From NCBI GenBank assembly GCA_014190675.1, contig BJGT01000027.1:1-33014 (forward strand): a stretch of 33,014 bases of DNA. The letters are read 5' to 3'. The stretch's first letter is position 1, and each line of letters opens with the position of its first letter. A program made the translations under genes and the position numbers. Of the stretch, positions 8,556-16,764 are shown piece after piece. The DNA comes from Comamonadaceae bacterium (GTDB lineage Bacteria > Pseudomonadota > Gammaproteobacteria > Burkholderiales > Burkholderiaceae_C). Under the pieces are notes generated by a model. The model was not told the DNA's origin and searched no databases. It was given only the letters and a program-made list of their open reading frames with translations.

Positions 8556-9580
8556 CAGCTGACTCCAAAAGTAATGCCCAGTTGGCTCAAGTGGCGGCGG
8601 TAAGCCACCGAAGCCTTGTCGGCCGCCGTGTGCAGCTCGGCACGGGGCGCCAGCGGCAGGGTCTTGGGCAATTGCGACTCCAGCACCGGCTTGTCTTGCA
8701 TGAAGATGCTGTGCTGGAAGTCGCGCAGTGCGGCCGCATCGGGCGTCATATCAGCCACCGCCAGCCGGAACCAGACACGGCTGCTGCTGGGCGTGAGCGG
8801 GCAGACAAACAGGGCGATCGATTCGCGAAACGCTGGCAGCGACACGCTGTGTGCAGGCGCTACCTTGCACAGCACTGCAGTAAAAGGCGCAATGACTTCG
8901 TAGTTGTAATCAATTTGCGCGGCCGCAGTGGCGTGCACGCTGGAGCGAGGTTGCCAGGCGCGGCAGCCGGTGGCGCGCAGGCCCTGCAGCGTGGTTTCAA
9001 CCTGGTAGGGCGGGATTTCGGTAGCCTGGCCCATGACGCCCTCGGGCAGCTGGCGCATGCCCAGCCAGCCCTCGTGCACAAAGCCAAAATGCGCCATGTC
9101 CAAAAAGTTTTCCACAATCCGCCCGGCACTGGTGGCCACCTCGTAGGGGCCGCAGTTGAGCTTGTACAACTGGGCGTCGGCCTCTGCCTCAAAGACCGGC
9201 AAGGCCCGCCCTGAGGCCGGTCCGGCGGCGTCCAGACAAACCCAGATGAGCCCGCCCTGTTCGCAGGCCGCAAACACCTGGGCCCGATGCGAGGTCGGCG
9301 GCGTGAAGGCCGGCAGGGCCGGCACCTGCACACACTGGCCCGAAGCATCGAACTGCCAACCGTGGTAGGGGCAGGTCAGACGACCTTCGCACACTCGCCC
9401 CAAGGAGAGACGAGCCCCGCGGTGCGGGCACTGGTCAGCCCAGGCCTGGATGGCCCCGCTGGTGTCGCGCCACAGCACCAGCGGCTGCGCCAGCAGCACA
9501 GCCGCCACCGGTTGCGGCCCCACCTCATCGGCACCAGCCACCGGGTGCCAATGCTGGTGTTCGATCGGGCTCAGGGCCAC
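8555..9580 (-). CDS. Rieske non-haem iron oxygenase, alpha subunit (purine-locus)
   Basis: A 341-residue aromatic-ring-hydroxylating/O- or N-demethylating oxygenase. The Rieske [2Fe-2S] ligands are CPH (C51, H53) and CPYH (C70, H73). The mononuclear iron site is ENFLDMAHFGFVH, with D161, H164 and H169, and a likely third carboxylate ligand in MQDKPVLE (D296). The size and short C-terminus resemble the vanillate/caffeine demethylase and HpxD-like group, not large biphenyl-type dioxygenases. No ferredoxin or reductase is encoded nearby, so electrons must come from elsewhere. The GTG at 9580 starts 13 bases after the GST stop; the longer open frame runs into the GST gene. It sits inside a purine operon between a GST and adenine deaminase, which suggests a purine or methylpurine substrate. 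That is inference; an unrelated aromatic substrate is possible. Confidence 0.9.
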   Translation of the reverse strand: MALSPIEHQHWHPVAGADEVGPQPVAAVLLAQPLVLWRDTSGAIQAWADQCPHRGARLSLGRVCEGRLTCPYHGWQFDASGQCVQVPALPAFTPPTSHRAQVFAACEQGGLIWVCLDAAGPASGRALPVFEAEADAQLYKLNCGPYEVATSAGRIVENFLDMAHFGFVHEGWLGMRQLPEGVMGQATEIPPYQVETTLQGLRATGCRAWQPRSSVHATAAAQIDYNYEVIAPFTAVLCKVAPAHSVSLPAFRESIALFVCPLTPSSSRVWFRLAVADMTPDAAALRDFQHSIFMQDKPVLESQLPKTLPLAPRAELHTAADKASVAYRRHLSQLGITFGVS

Positions 9581-9593
9581 CCCACCCGCTCGC

Positions 9594-10238
9594 TCAGAAC
9601 CAGGGCGCCTGCAGCGCCTCGGCGCCAAACACCCGCTGCACAGCGGGCCGCTCAAAAACACGTTGCAGCCAGGGGCCGATGTGGGGCAGGTCGCGCGCTT
9701 TGGGCCCGGCGAAATTGCGGGTCCAGCGGCACACCATCATGGCGTGGATGTCGGGCAGGCTGTAGGTCTGGCCCAGCAGCCAGGGGCCTACTTGGGTGGC
9801 CAATTGGGTGTCGATCTGCTGCACCAGCGTCATCACCCGTTGCTCGGCGTGGGCCTTGACCTGGGCAACGGCCTCTGCGCTGTCGGCCCAGCGCTCGGGG
9901 TAAAAGTAGATGTTGGTGGCCGGTTGCAAGGTGCCGGCGAGCCAGGCCATCCATTTGTAGGCCTGGGCCCGCTCAGCCGTGCCAAGCGCCGGCATCAAGC
10001 CTCCGGCCGGGTGGCTATCGGCCAGGTGCAGGCAGATTGCCGCTGACTCGTAAAGCACCAGGTCGCCATCAACCAGCACCGGCACCAGCCCGTTCGGGTT
10101 GAGCTGGCGGTAGGCCGGCGAGCCGAGTTGGCCCCCCGCCTTATCCACCTTGAGCAAGGTGTGGCCGCAGCCGAGTTCTTCGAGCACGATGTGCGGCGCC
10201 ATGCTGGCAGCACCGGGCAGGTAATGGAGTTGGATCAT
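9594..10238 (-). CDS. Glutathione S-transferase family protein
   Basis: A 214-residue protein with an N-terminal thioredoxin-like GST domain (about 1-80; the cis-proline region NPNGLVPVL and the glutathione-binding ESAAI motif are clear) and a helical C-terminal domain. No signal peptide. It is the first gene of the GST-Rieske-adenine deaminase-guaD run and ends 13 bases before the Rieske start. In caffeine-degrading Pseudomonas putida CBB5 the GST-like NdmE forms a complex with the Rieske N7-demethylase NdmC and reductase NdmD. Pairing of a GST with a Rieske oxygenase in a purine operon makes a structural-partner role plausible. Two starts are possible: ATG 10238 (MIQLHYLP, the usual GST N-terminus, chosen) or ATG 10274. 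Neither has a clear ribosome site. Confidence 0.85.
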   Translation of the reverse strand: MIQLHYLPGAASMAPHIVLEELGCGHTLLKVDKAGGQLGSPAYRQLNPNGLVPVLVDGDLVLYESAAICLHLADSHPAGGLMPALGTAERAQAYKWMAWLAGTLQPATNIYFYPERWADSAEAVAQVKAHAEQRVMTLVQQIDTQLATQVGPWLLGQTYSLPDIHAMMVCRWTRNFAGPKARDLPHIGPWLQRVFERPAVQRVFGAEALQAPWF

Positions 10239-10308
10239 GGTGTTTAGGGCGTGTGCGTGGGTCAGTGTTGACATGGTTTGGCGTGAGCAAGCGGCATAGG
10301 GCGCCGTG

Positions 10309-10314
10309 ATTATC
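10309..10314 (-). promoter_or_regulatory. Candidate -10 element for the GST-Rieske-deaminase operon
   Basis: On the minus strand a TGATAAT (extended -10-like, five of six to consensus) lies between the BMP terminator and the GST gene, about 35-70 bases upstream of the two possible GST starts. The -35 region is weak (T-rich). Because a terminator precedes it, the downstream genes would need such a promoter or read-through. Confidence 0.3.
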
Positions 10315-10331
10315 AGCTGCCAAACACATAC

Positions 10332-10356
10332 AAAAAGGGCCGCTCAAGAGCGGCCC
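10332..10356 (-). terminator. Intrinsic terminator after the BMP lipoprotein gene
   Basis: The minus strand reads GGGCCGCT-CTTG-AGCGGCCC followed by TTTTT: an eight-base-pair GC-rich stem, a four-base loop and a U-tract. It lies 17 bases after the stop of the binding-protein gene and separates the importer operon from the GST operon. Confidence 0.85.
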
Positions 10357-10373
10357 CAAGGAATCTCTAGCAG

Positions 10374-11525
10374 TTACTTACCGCCGGGGATCTTGCCTTC
10401 CACGCCTTTGACGTAAAAATCCAGGCCACCGAGGAACTTGTCGTCGGCTGCCGCATCCTTGGCGATCTGCACTTTGCCTTTGTTGTCGGTGATCGGGCCT
10501 TTCCAGATGACATAAGTGCCATCAGCCAGGCCTTTTTTCACGTCTGCCACTTTGGTCTTGATGTCGGCGGGCACATCTTCAGCAATAGAGACGATGTCAA
10601 TGGCGCCTTCTTTCACGCCCCACCACACGCCAGTGCCACCCTTCCAGGACCCGTCAAGCGCCTCTTTGGTGGCCTTGCTGTAGTACGGGCCCCAGTTGAT
10701 CACGGCAGATGCCAGGTGGGCCTTGGGGCCGTAGGCGGTCATGTCGGAATCCCAACCAAAAGCGCGTTTGCCCTTGGCTTCTGCAGCCTTGAGCACGGCG
10801 GGCGAGTCGGTGTTCTGAAACAGCACGTCAGCGCCGCCGTTCATCAGCGAGGTGGCGGCTTCGGTTTCTTTCGGTGGGTCGAACCAGCCGTTCACCCACA
10901 CCACTTTGGTCTTGACCTTGGGGTTGACCGACTGGGCGCCCAAAGTGAAGCTGTTGATGTTGCGGATCACCTCAGGAATTGGGATCGAAGCCACCACGCC
11001 CAGCGTGTTGGACTTGGTCATTTTGCCGGCGATGATGCCGGCCATGTACGCGCCTTCATAGGTGCGGCTGTCGTAGGTGCGCATGTTGTCAGCCTGCTTG
11101 AAGCCGGTGGCGTGCTCGAACTTGACGTCCTTGAAATCAGGCGCGATCTTGAGCATGGGCTCCATATAGCCAAAGGTGGTGCCGAAGATCAGCTTGTTGC
11201 CTTGGGTGGCCATGTCGCGGATCACGCGCTCGGCGTCTGCGGACTCGGGCACGTTTTCAGCAAAGGATGTCTTGATCTTGTCGCCAAACTCTTTTTCCAG
11301 GGCCTTGCGCGCGTTGTCATGGGCGAAGGTCCAGCCGCCATCGCCGACCGGGCCAACGTAAGCAAAGGCGATTTTCAGCGGCTCGGGTGCGGGCGCCGAA
11401 GCGGCAGCAGCGGGTGCTGCAGCAGGCGCCGGCGGCGCCTCTTTTTTGCCGCAGCCCACCAGCGCAGCGGAGGCTACGGCGGTGAGTGCTGCGATCTTGA
11501 ACGTCAGCTTGTGCAGATCGGTCAT
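10374..11525 (-). CDS. BMP-family nucleoside ABC transporter substrate-binding lipoprotein
   Basis: The periplasmic binding component of a BmpA/PnrA/NupN-type nucleoside importer. The 383-residue precursor has a lipoprotein signal with lipobox LVGC (Cys25), then an Ala/Pro-rich linker (about 30-50), then the BMP domain starting at LKIAFAYVGPVGDGGWT. GTTFGYMEP, YEGAYMAGIIAG and FGWDSDM are typical BMP blocks. The ATG at 11525 is chosen over the upstream ATG at 11576 because AAGGA lies six bases before it and the signal peptide begins there. It is the last gene of the importer run, 67 bases after the second permease gene, and is followed by an intrinsic terminator. Substrates are inferred to be purine nucleosides or bases from the neighbouring catabolic genes. 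Confidence 0.93.
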   Translation of the reverse strand: MTDLHKLTFKIAALTAVASAALVGCGKKEAPPAPAAAPAAAASAPAPEPLKIAFAYVGPVGDGGWTFAHDNARKALEKEFGDKIKTSFAENVPESADAERVIRDMATQGNKLIFGTTFGYMEPMLKIAPDFKDVKFEHATGFKQADNMRTYDSRTYEGAYMAGIIAGKMTKSNTLGVVASIPIPEVIRNINSFTLGAQSVNPKVKTKVVWVNGWFDPPKETEAATSLMNGGADVLFQNTDSPAVLKAAEAKGKRAFGWDSDMTAYGPKAHLASAVINWGPYYSKATKEALDGSWKGGTGVWWGVKEGAIDIVSIAEDVPADIKTKVADVKKGLADGTYVIWKGPITDNKGKVQIAKDAAADDKFLGGLDFYVKGVEGKIPGGK

Positions 11526-11592
11526 GTCAATTCCTTCTTTACGGGTGGGTTGCGACAGGGTTGGAAAACATTTCAATTATGAACCGGAAAAC

Positions 11593-12513
11593 TCAGGCGC
11601 CCGGGTAAAACGGCTTGCCAATCGAGGCTGGCATGTTGATGCGGATCCATTGCGGATTGCGCGAAATGAGCGCCAGCACGACGATGGTGGCCAGGTAAGG
11701 CAGCATGGTCAGAAACTGGCTGGGCACCTCAACCCCATCGCCCTGCAGGTGAAACTGCAGCATGGTGACGCCGCCAAACAGGTAGGCGCCCAGCAGCACC
11801 CGCGCCGGGCGCCAGGTGGCAAAGGTGGTCAGGGCCAGGGCGATCCAGCCCTTGCCGGCGACCATACCCTCCACCCACAGCGGGGTGTAGACAATCGAAA
11901 TATAGGCACCAGACAGGCCACACAGGGCGCCACCCGCCACCACGGCCAACAGCCGGATACGCCGCACTGGGTAGCCCAGAGCGTGCGCCGACTCAGGGCT
12001 TTCGCCCACGCTGCGCAACACCAGGCCAGCGCGGGTGCGGTACAAAAACCAGATCAGGGCCAGCGCCAACAGCACGGTCAGGTAAACCAGGGGGTGCTGG
12101 CGGAACAGGGCGGGGCCAAGCAGAGGTATATCGGTGAGCCAGGGGACCTCAAACTGCAGGCGTTCGGGCATTTTTTGCTGAACGTAGCCCACGCCCACAA
12201 ACGCTGAAAAACCGGCGCCAAACAGGCTGGCCGCCAGGCCAGTGGCGTACTGGTTGGTGTTGAGCCAGATCACCAGTGCGCCAAAGATCAGCGCCAGCAG
12301 CGCCCCGGCGCCAATACCGGCGGCAAAACCAAGCAGGTCACTGCCCGTGTGCACCACGGCCGCAAAGCCGGCAATGGCGGCGCACAGCATCATGCCTTCT
12401 GCCCCCAAATTGACGATGCCAGCTTTTTCATTGATCAGCAGGCCCAGCGAGGCCAGGGCCAGCACCGTGCCGGCATTCAGCGTGGCGGCGATCAGGAGGG
12501 CATAGGATTCCAT
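11593..12513 (-). CDS. ABC transporter permease, nucleoside importer (NupQ-like)
   Basis: A 306-residue inner-membrane permease of the BPD_transp_2 family (as in NupQ of Bacillus subtilis and simple-sugar ABC systems). It is hydrophobic throughout, with roughly eight to ten membrane segments. The conserved cytoplasmic signature NEKAGIVNLGAEGMML lies at about 28-43, and the coupling-helix region ALGYPVRRIRLLAVVAGGALCGLSGA (split around 198-223) contacts the ATPase. The ATG at 12513 gives a normal N-terminal helix. It is 45 bases downstream of the first permease in the same direction, forming the usual ATPase-permease-permease-BMP order. Confidence 0.92.
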   Translation of the reverse strand: MESYALLIAATLNAGTVLALASLGLLINEKAGIVNLGAEGMMLCAAIAGFAAVVHTGSDLLGFAAGIGAGALLALIFGALVIWLNTNQYATGLAASLFGAGFSAFVGVGYVQQKMPERLQFEVPWLTDIPLLGPALFRQHPLVYLTVLLALALIWFLYRTRAGLVLRSVGESPESAHALGYPVRRIRLLAVVAGGALCGLSGAYISIVYTPLWVEGMVAGKGWIALALTTFATWRPARVLLGAYLFGGVTMLQFHLQGDGVEVPSQFLTMLPYLATIVVLALISRNPQWIRINMPASIGKPFYPGA

Positions 12514-12558
12514 GGTCTCAATGTCCTTGGTTCAGGGCAGCGGCGCCCGGGGCCGCGG

Positions 12559-13614
12559 TCATTTGGCCCACCGCATACGGTAATTGACAAGTGTGTCGCA
12601 AGCCAGCAGGGTGAACAGCAACAAGCCCTGGAACACGCCAGTGAGCGAACGCGGCATCCCCAGCCGCGACTGCGCCAGCTCACCGCCGATGTAGAACATG
12701 CTCATCAGCACCGCAGACAGCACCATGCCCACCGGGTGCAGCCGCCCAACATAGGCGACGATGATGGCAGCAAAACCGTAGCCGGCCGGCACATAGGGTG
12801 TGAGCTGGCCAATGGGGCCGGCCACCTCGAGCGCGCCAGCCAAGCCCGCCATGCCACCCGAGACAAGCAGCGCCGCCCACAGCGCACGGCGCGACGAAAA
12901 ACCAGCGTAGCGGGCGGCCGCCGGCGCCAGGCCGCCGACCTGCTGGGCAAAACCAGCACGCGTGCGGAACAAGAAGACCCAGACGCAAGCCACACCGGCC
13001 AGGGCGATAAAGATGCCAATGCTGACGCGAGAGCCTGCGAACAAACGCGGAATGCGGGTCGCGGCGTCAAAGGTGCGGCTCTGGGGGAAGTTGTAACCCT
13101 GCGGGTCTTTCCAGGGGCCCGAGACAATGAAACTGAGCAGCATCACCGCCACATACACCAGCATCAGGCTGACCAGGATTTCATTGGCGTTGAAGCGGTC
13201 GCGCAGCCAGGCCGTGATACCCGCCCAGAACATGCCGCCCAGGACGCCCGCCAAAAGGATCGGCAACACGATCCAGCTGCTGCTGCCCTTCTCAGCCATC
13301 AGTGCCACGCCACTGGCGGCAATCGCGCCCAGCACATATTGGCCTTCAGCGCCAATGTTCCAGACATTGGAGCGAAAACACACAGCCAGCCCCAGCGCGA
13401 TCAGCAGCAGCGGCGTGGCCTTGACGGTGAGCTCACCCAACCCGTAGGTGCTTTTGATCGGGTCCCAGAAAAATACCCGCAGTCCAGCCACCGGGTCTTT
13501 ACCCAGTGCCACAAACAGCAACACGCCAACCAGCACCGTGACCGCCAGCGCCAGAACCGGCGAGCCGTACGTCCACGCCGGGCTGGGTTGCGACCGGGCT
13601 TCAAGCTTGAGCAT
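12559..13614 (-). CDS. ABC transporter permease, nucleoside importer (NupP-like)
   Basis: A 351-residue integral membrane permease, the larger partner of the NupQ-like protein. The signature FRSNVWNIGAEGQYVLGA and the domain GFSSRRALWAALLVSGGMAGLAGA (split) identify the BPD_transp_2 family. The first about 25 residues are cytoplasmic and polar, followed by about ten membrane helices. The ATG at 13614 has a good ribosome site (GGGAGAGG) and lies 14 bases inside the 3' end of the ATPase gene, so the two are translationally coupled. An upstream ATG at 13638 would extend the overlap and is less likely. Confidence 0.92.
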   Translation of the reverse strand: MLKLEARSQPSPAWTYGSPVLALAVTVLVGVLLFVALGKDPVAGLRVFFWDPIKSTYGLGELTVKATPLLLIALGLAVCFRSNVWNIGAEGQYVLGAIAASGVALMAEKGSSSWIVLPILLAGVLGGMFWAGITAWLRDRFNANEILVSLMLVYVAVMLLSFIVSGPWKDPQGYNFPQSRTFDAATRIPRLFAGSRVSIGIFIALAGVACVWVFLFRTRAGFAQQVGGLAPAAARYAGFSSRRALWAALLVSGGMAGLAGALEVAGPIGQLTPYVPAGYGFAAIIVAYVGRLHPVGMVLSAVLMSMFYIGGELAQSRLGMPRSLTGVFQGLLLFTLLACDTLVNYRMRWAK

Positions 13615-15130
13615 GGGCCTCTCCCTGCCACAAGCCACTCATCCATTCGCCAATCTGCTCGACGGTGGCATCGGCTACTGCGATGGATGGCGACAGGCGA
13701 CCGCGCGCCATCACGTGCAGGCGGTCGCTCAGCTCGAACAGTTCGTCGAGCTCTTCGCTGACCACCAACACCGCGCAACCTGCGTCGCGCAGCGCCAGGA
13801 TTTCACCCCTGATCTGCGCGGCCGCACCCACATCGACACCCCAGGTGGGCTGTGACACGATGAAGAGGCGGGGGACAGCATCAATCTCGCGACCGACGAT
13901 GAACTTTTGCAAATTGCCACCTGAGAGCGAACGCGCCAACGCTCGGGGGCCGCCAGCTTTGACATTGAAGCGCGCAATGATGCCGGCCGCCTGTTGTTCC
14001 AGCGCCCGCACCCGAATCCAGCCTCCGCCCCAGCCGGGGTGGCTGATCGCCTCCTGCCGTGTCAATAGCAGGTTGTGCGCCAGGCCCAGTGTGGGCACCG
14101 CGCCGCGACCCAGTCGCTCTTCCGGCACGAAATGCAGACCCAGTTTGCGCCGGGCACCGGGATGCAAGGCGCCCGCATCCGTACCCGCGATGCGAATGGC
14201 ACCGGCGGCCGCCCGCATGTCTTCGCCTGACAAGGCATACAACAGCTCTTTTTGACCATTGCCAGACACGCCAGCCAGGCCCACCACCTCGCCGGCCCGC
14301 ACCTGCAGGTCCAGGCCAAGCAGGTCGACACCAAACTGGTCGGCTCGCGGCAGGCTCAAGCCCTGCACCTCAAGCACCGGTGCGCCGGGCTGTTGCGGCC
14401 GGTGGATCAGCTGCGGCGGCTCGGCGCCGATCATCAGCCGCGACAGCGAGGCGTTGGACTCTTCGCCCGGGTTACAGACCCCGGTGACACGGCCGCCGCG
14501 CAGCACCGTGCAGGCCGTACACAGTTCGCGAATCTCGTGCAACTTGTGGCTGATGTACAAAATGCTGCAGCCTTCAGAGGCCAGTTTTTTCAGCACCACA
14601 AACAGCTTTTCGACGGCTTGCGGTGTCAGCACCGAGGTCGGCTCGTCCAGGATCAGCAGTTCCGGGTTGGTGAGCAGGGCTCGGATGATCTCTACCCGCT
14701 GCATCTCGCCCACGCCAAGGGTGTGCACCGGCCGGGCAGGGTCAATGTCAAGACCATACTCGGCCGCTTTGCTGCTGATGCTGCGCGTGACATCGGCCAG
14801 GCTGAGGCTTTTGCTCAGGCCGAGCCAGACATTCTCTGCCACGGTGATGGTGTCAAACAGACTGAAATGCTGGAACACCATGCTGATGCCCAGCGCCCGT
14901 GCCTCCTGCGGGTTGCGGATGTGTACAGGCTGACCGTTGAACAAGACACTGCCGCTGTCCGGTTTGACCGAGCCGTAGATCACCTTCATCAGCGTCGACT
15001 TGCCGGCCCCGTTTTCACCCAGCACCGCATGGACCTGACCGGGCTGGACGATCAGATTGACGTCACTGTTGGCCACCACGCCAGAGTAGCTCTTGGTGAT
15101 GCCGGTTAATTGAAGGCGGGGGGTCGTCAT
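13601..15130 (-). CDS. ABC transporter ATP-binding protein, nucleoside importer (NupO-like, two ATPase domains)
   Basis: A 509-residue protein with tandem ABC domains, as in NupO/YufO and sugar importers of the CUT2 type. Domain 1 has Walker A GENGAGKST (38-46), signature LGVGEMQRV (138-146) and Walker B LLILDEPTS (158-166). Domain 2 has a degenerate Walker A (GVSGNGQKE, 287-295), an LSGGNLQK signature (402-409) and Walker B LFIVSQPTWGVDVG with Gln in place of the catalytic Glu, normal for the second site of this family. It energises the two permeases. It is divergent from xdhA, with about 167 bases between the starts, and a 28-codon open frame overlaps its ATG by four bases. Confidence 0.93.
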   Translation of the reverse strand: MTTPRLQLTGITKSYSGVVANSDVNLIVQPGQVHAVLGENGAGKSTLMKVIYGSVKPDSGSVLFNGQPVHIRNPQEARALGISMVFQHFSLFDTITVAENVWLGLSKSLSLADVTRSISSKAAEYGLDIDPARPVHTLGVGEMQRVEIIRALLTNPELLILDEPTSVLTPQAVEKLFVVLKKLASEGCSILYISHKLHEIRELCTACTVLRGGRVTGVCNPGEESNASLSRLMIGAEPPQLIHRPQQPGAPVLEVQGLSLPRADQFGVDLLGLDLQVRAGEVVGLAGVSGNGQKELLYALSGEDMRAAAGAIRIAGTDAGALHPGARRKLGLHFVPEERLGRGAVPTLGLAHNLLLTRQEAISHPGWGGGWIRVRALEQQAAGIIARFNVKAGGPRALARSLSGGNLQKFIVGREIDAVPRLFIVSQPTWGVDVGAAAQIRGEILALRDAGCAVLVVSEELDELFELSDRLHVMARGRLSPSIAVADATVEQIGEWMSGLWQGEAHAQA

Positions 15131-15213
15131 GCGGCAAGCGCCTGGCGCTTGTGGGCCGCCACCGACATCAGGCGGTCTATGTCGCGTTCACCGAAAAGAA
15201 TGTCGTCGCGCAT
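15127..15213 (-). CDS. Possible 28-residue leader peptide overlapping the ATPase start
   Basis: An ATG at 15213 opens a 28-codon frame (MRDDILFGERDIDRLMSVAA and eight more residues) whose TGA overlaps the ATG of the ATPase gene as ATGA, the typical geometry of coupled genes. Codon choice is ordinary for this genome. The frame stays open further upstream to a stop near 15270, so it could instead be the 3' remnant of a lost gene. There is no clear ribosome site. I do not recognise the peptide. Confidence 0.25.
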   Translation of the reverse strand: MRDDILFGERDIDRLMSVAAHKRQALAA

Positions 15214-15297
15214 CGCTGGATCTTGTTGAATGCCATATGCTAGTCGATACGAAGGCCCTGCCGCCCCTGCTCTACCCTAGGCCCTGAGGAATCTCCG

Positions 15298-16764
15298 ATG
15301 ACCACCCGACCGCTTCAATTTGTCCGCCGAGGCCAGACCGTCACGCTGCATGACGTGCCGCCCGACCGCACGCTACTGGAGGTGCTGCGCGAGGACCTGC
15401 ATTGCACCGACACCAAAGAGGGCTGTAACGAGGGCGATTGCGGCGCCTGCACTGTGGTGCTGGGCGAGGCCAAGGGAGAGCGCCTGAAGTACCGCGCGGT
15501 AAACAGCTGCATCCGGCTGGCGCACTCTGTGCAGGGGCAAGCACTGTGGACCACGCAGGACCTGCTGGCGCCGGATGGCAGCCTGCACCCGGTGCAGCAG
15601 GCCATGGTGCAGTGCCATGGGAGCCAATGCGGCTTTTGCACACCCGGCTTTGTGATGAGCCTGTTTGGCATGTACCAGAACCATGTGGTGCCGGGCCGTT
15701 CAGTTACGCGGGCCTTGGCACAGCAGGATTTGTCAGGCAACCTGTGCCGCTGCACCGGCTACAGGCCCATTCTCGACGCGGCCCAGACCATGGCCGCACT
15801 GCCCCGCGTACAGGTGAACGAAACCGAATTGCTACAACGATTGAAGCAGATAAACCAAGCGGGACAGGGGCTGGAGGCCGATTCGGCTTATTTTTTGCCA
15901 AATACCCTATCTGAGCTGCTGCTGCTGCGCAGCAGCCACCCTGCAGCGCAACTGGTGGCCGGTTGCACCGACGTGGGGCTGTGGGTCAACAAGGGACACC
16001 GCCGCTTGCCAAAAGTGCTGGACTTGACCCGCGTGGCCGAGCTGCGCCGCGTGGAGGTCTACCCGCATCACCTGGCGATTGGCGCTGCGGTGCCGCTGAC
16101 CGAAGCATTTTCAGCATTGGTGGCCGACCGACCGCAACTGCAGGCCTTTGCCCTGCGTTTTGCCGGGTTGCCGGTACGCAACTCGGGCACCCTGGGCGGC
16201 AATGTGGCCAATGGCTCGCCGATTGGCGACTCAATGCCGCTCTTGATCGCACTGGGCGCCAACGTGGTGCTGATGAGCACACGCGGCCACCGCGATTTGC
16301 CGCTGGAGCGGCTTTACACCGGCTACCGGCAAAACCTGATGGCGCCCGACGAGGTGCTGGCCTGGATCAAGGTGCCCAAGGCGGTGCCGCAGGAATTCAG
16401 CCGGGTGTACAAAGTGTCCAAACGCTTTGACGACGACATCTCGGCCCTGTGCCTGGCCGTGGCGCTGCACCTGGAGGGCGGCCAGATCGTGCGGGCTTCG
16501 ATCGGGGTGGGCGGGGTGGCGGCCACCCCCGTGCGTGCCGGGCAAACCGAGGCGCTGCTGACTGGGAAGCCCTGGACCGAGGCCACGGTGCAGCGGGCCA
16601 TGCGGGTGCTGCGCCAGGAGTTCTCGCCCATCTCTGACCTGCGTGCCTCGAACGCTTACCGGGTGCAGGTGCTGGGCAATCTGCTGCAGCGCTTCTGGCT
16701 GGAGAGCCAGGGCGCGCGCGCCATCAACCTGGAGAGTGCCGGGCTTGAGGAGTTGCTGGCATGA
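15298..16764 (+). CDS. xdhA: Xanthine dehydrogenase small subunit (2Fe-2S / FAD)
   Basis: Electron-transfer subunit of the XdhAB enzyme that oxidises hypoxanthine to xanthine and then urate. The 488-residue protein has a plant-type [2Fe-2S] domain (C43, C48, C51, C71), a second helical [2Fe-2S] domain (C111 and C114 in CGFCTPG, C150 and C152 in CRC), a linker (about 165-200), an FAD-binding domain with LVAGCTDVGLWV and LGGNVANGSPIGDSMP, and a CO-dehydrogenase-flavoprotein C-terminal domain. The start follows a GAGGA ribosome site. The 4-base ATGA overlap with xdhB shows co-translation. Residues 178-198 in the linker use codons unlike the rest of the gene and resemble a patch in xdhB. Confidence 0.96.
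   Translation: MTTRPLQFVRRGQTVTLHDVPPDRTLLEVLREDLHCTDTKEGCNEGDCGACTVVLGEAKGERLKYRAVNSCIRLAHSVQGQALWTTQDLLAPDGSLHPVQQAMVQCHGSQCGFCTPGFVMSLFGMYQNHVVPGRSVTRALAQQDLSGNLCRCTGYRPILDAAQTMAALPRVQVNETELLQRLKQINQAGQGLEADSAYFLPNTLSELLLLRSSHPAAQLVAGCTDVGLWVNKGHRRLPKVLDLTRVAELRRVEVYPHHLAIGAAVPLTEAFSALVADRPQLQAFALRFAGLPVRNSGTLGGNVANGSPIGDSMPLLIALGANVVLMSTRGHRDLPLERLYTGYRQNLMAPDEVLAWIKVPKAVPQEFSRVYKVSKRFDDDISALCLAVALHLEGGQIVRASIGVGGVAATPVRAGQTEALLTGKPWTEATVQRAMRVLRQEFSPISDLRASNAYRVQVLGNLLQRFWLESQGARAINLESAGLEELLA
15831..15889 (+). repeat. Degenerate 59-bp repeat-like patch in the XdhA linker
   Basis: This 59-base stretch aligns without gaps to 17999-18057 in xdhB, with 33 of 59 identities by my count and 17 of the last 21. 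Both start at the third base of a codon and so are read in the same frame. Codons here (CTA, CAA, CGA, TTG, ATA, GGA) are unusual for this gene. It sits between the iron-sulfur and FAD domains. Chance similarity cannot be excluded. Confidence 0.35.

Noticed and set aside
10716-11582. 288-codon plus-strand frame opposite the BMP gene
   Set aside because: Gly/His/Val-rich antisense shadow; the minus-strand lipoprotein is clear.
12349-13761. 470-codon plus-strand frame across the permease genes
   Set aside because: His/Gln/Arg-rich composition typical of an antisense shadow of GC-rich membrane-protein genes.
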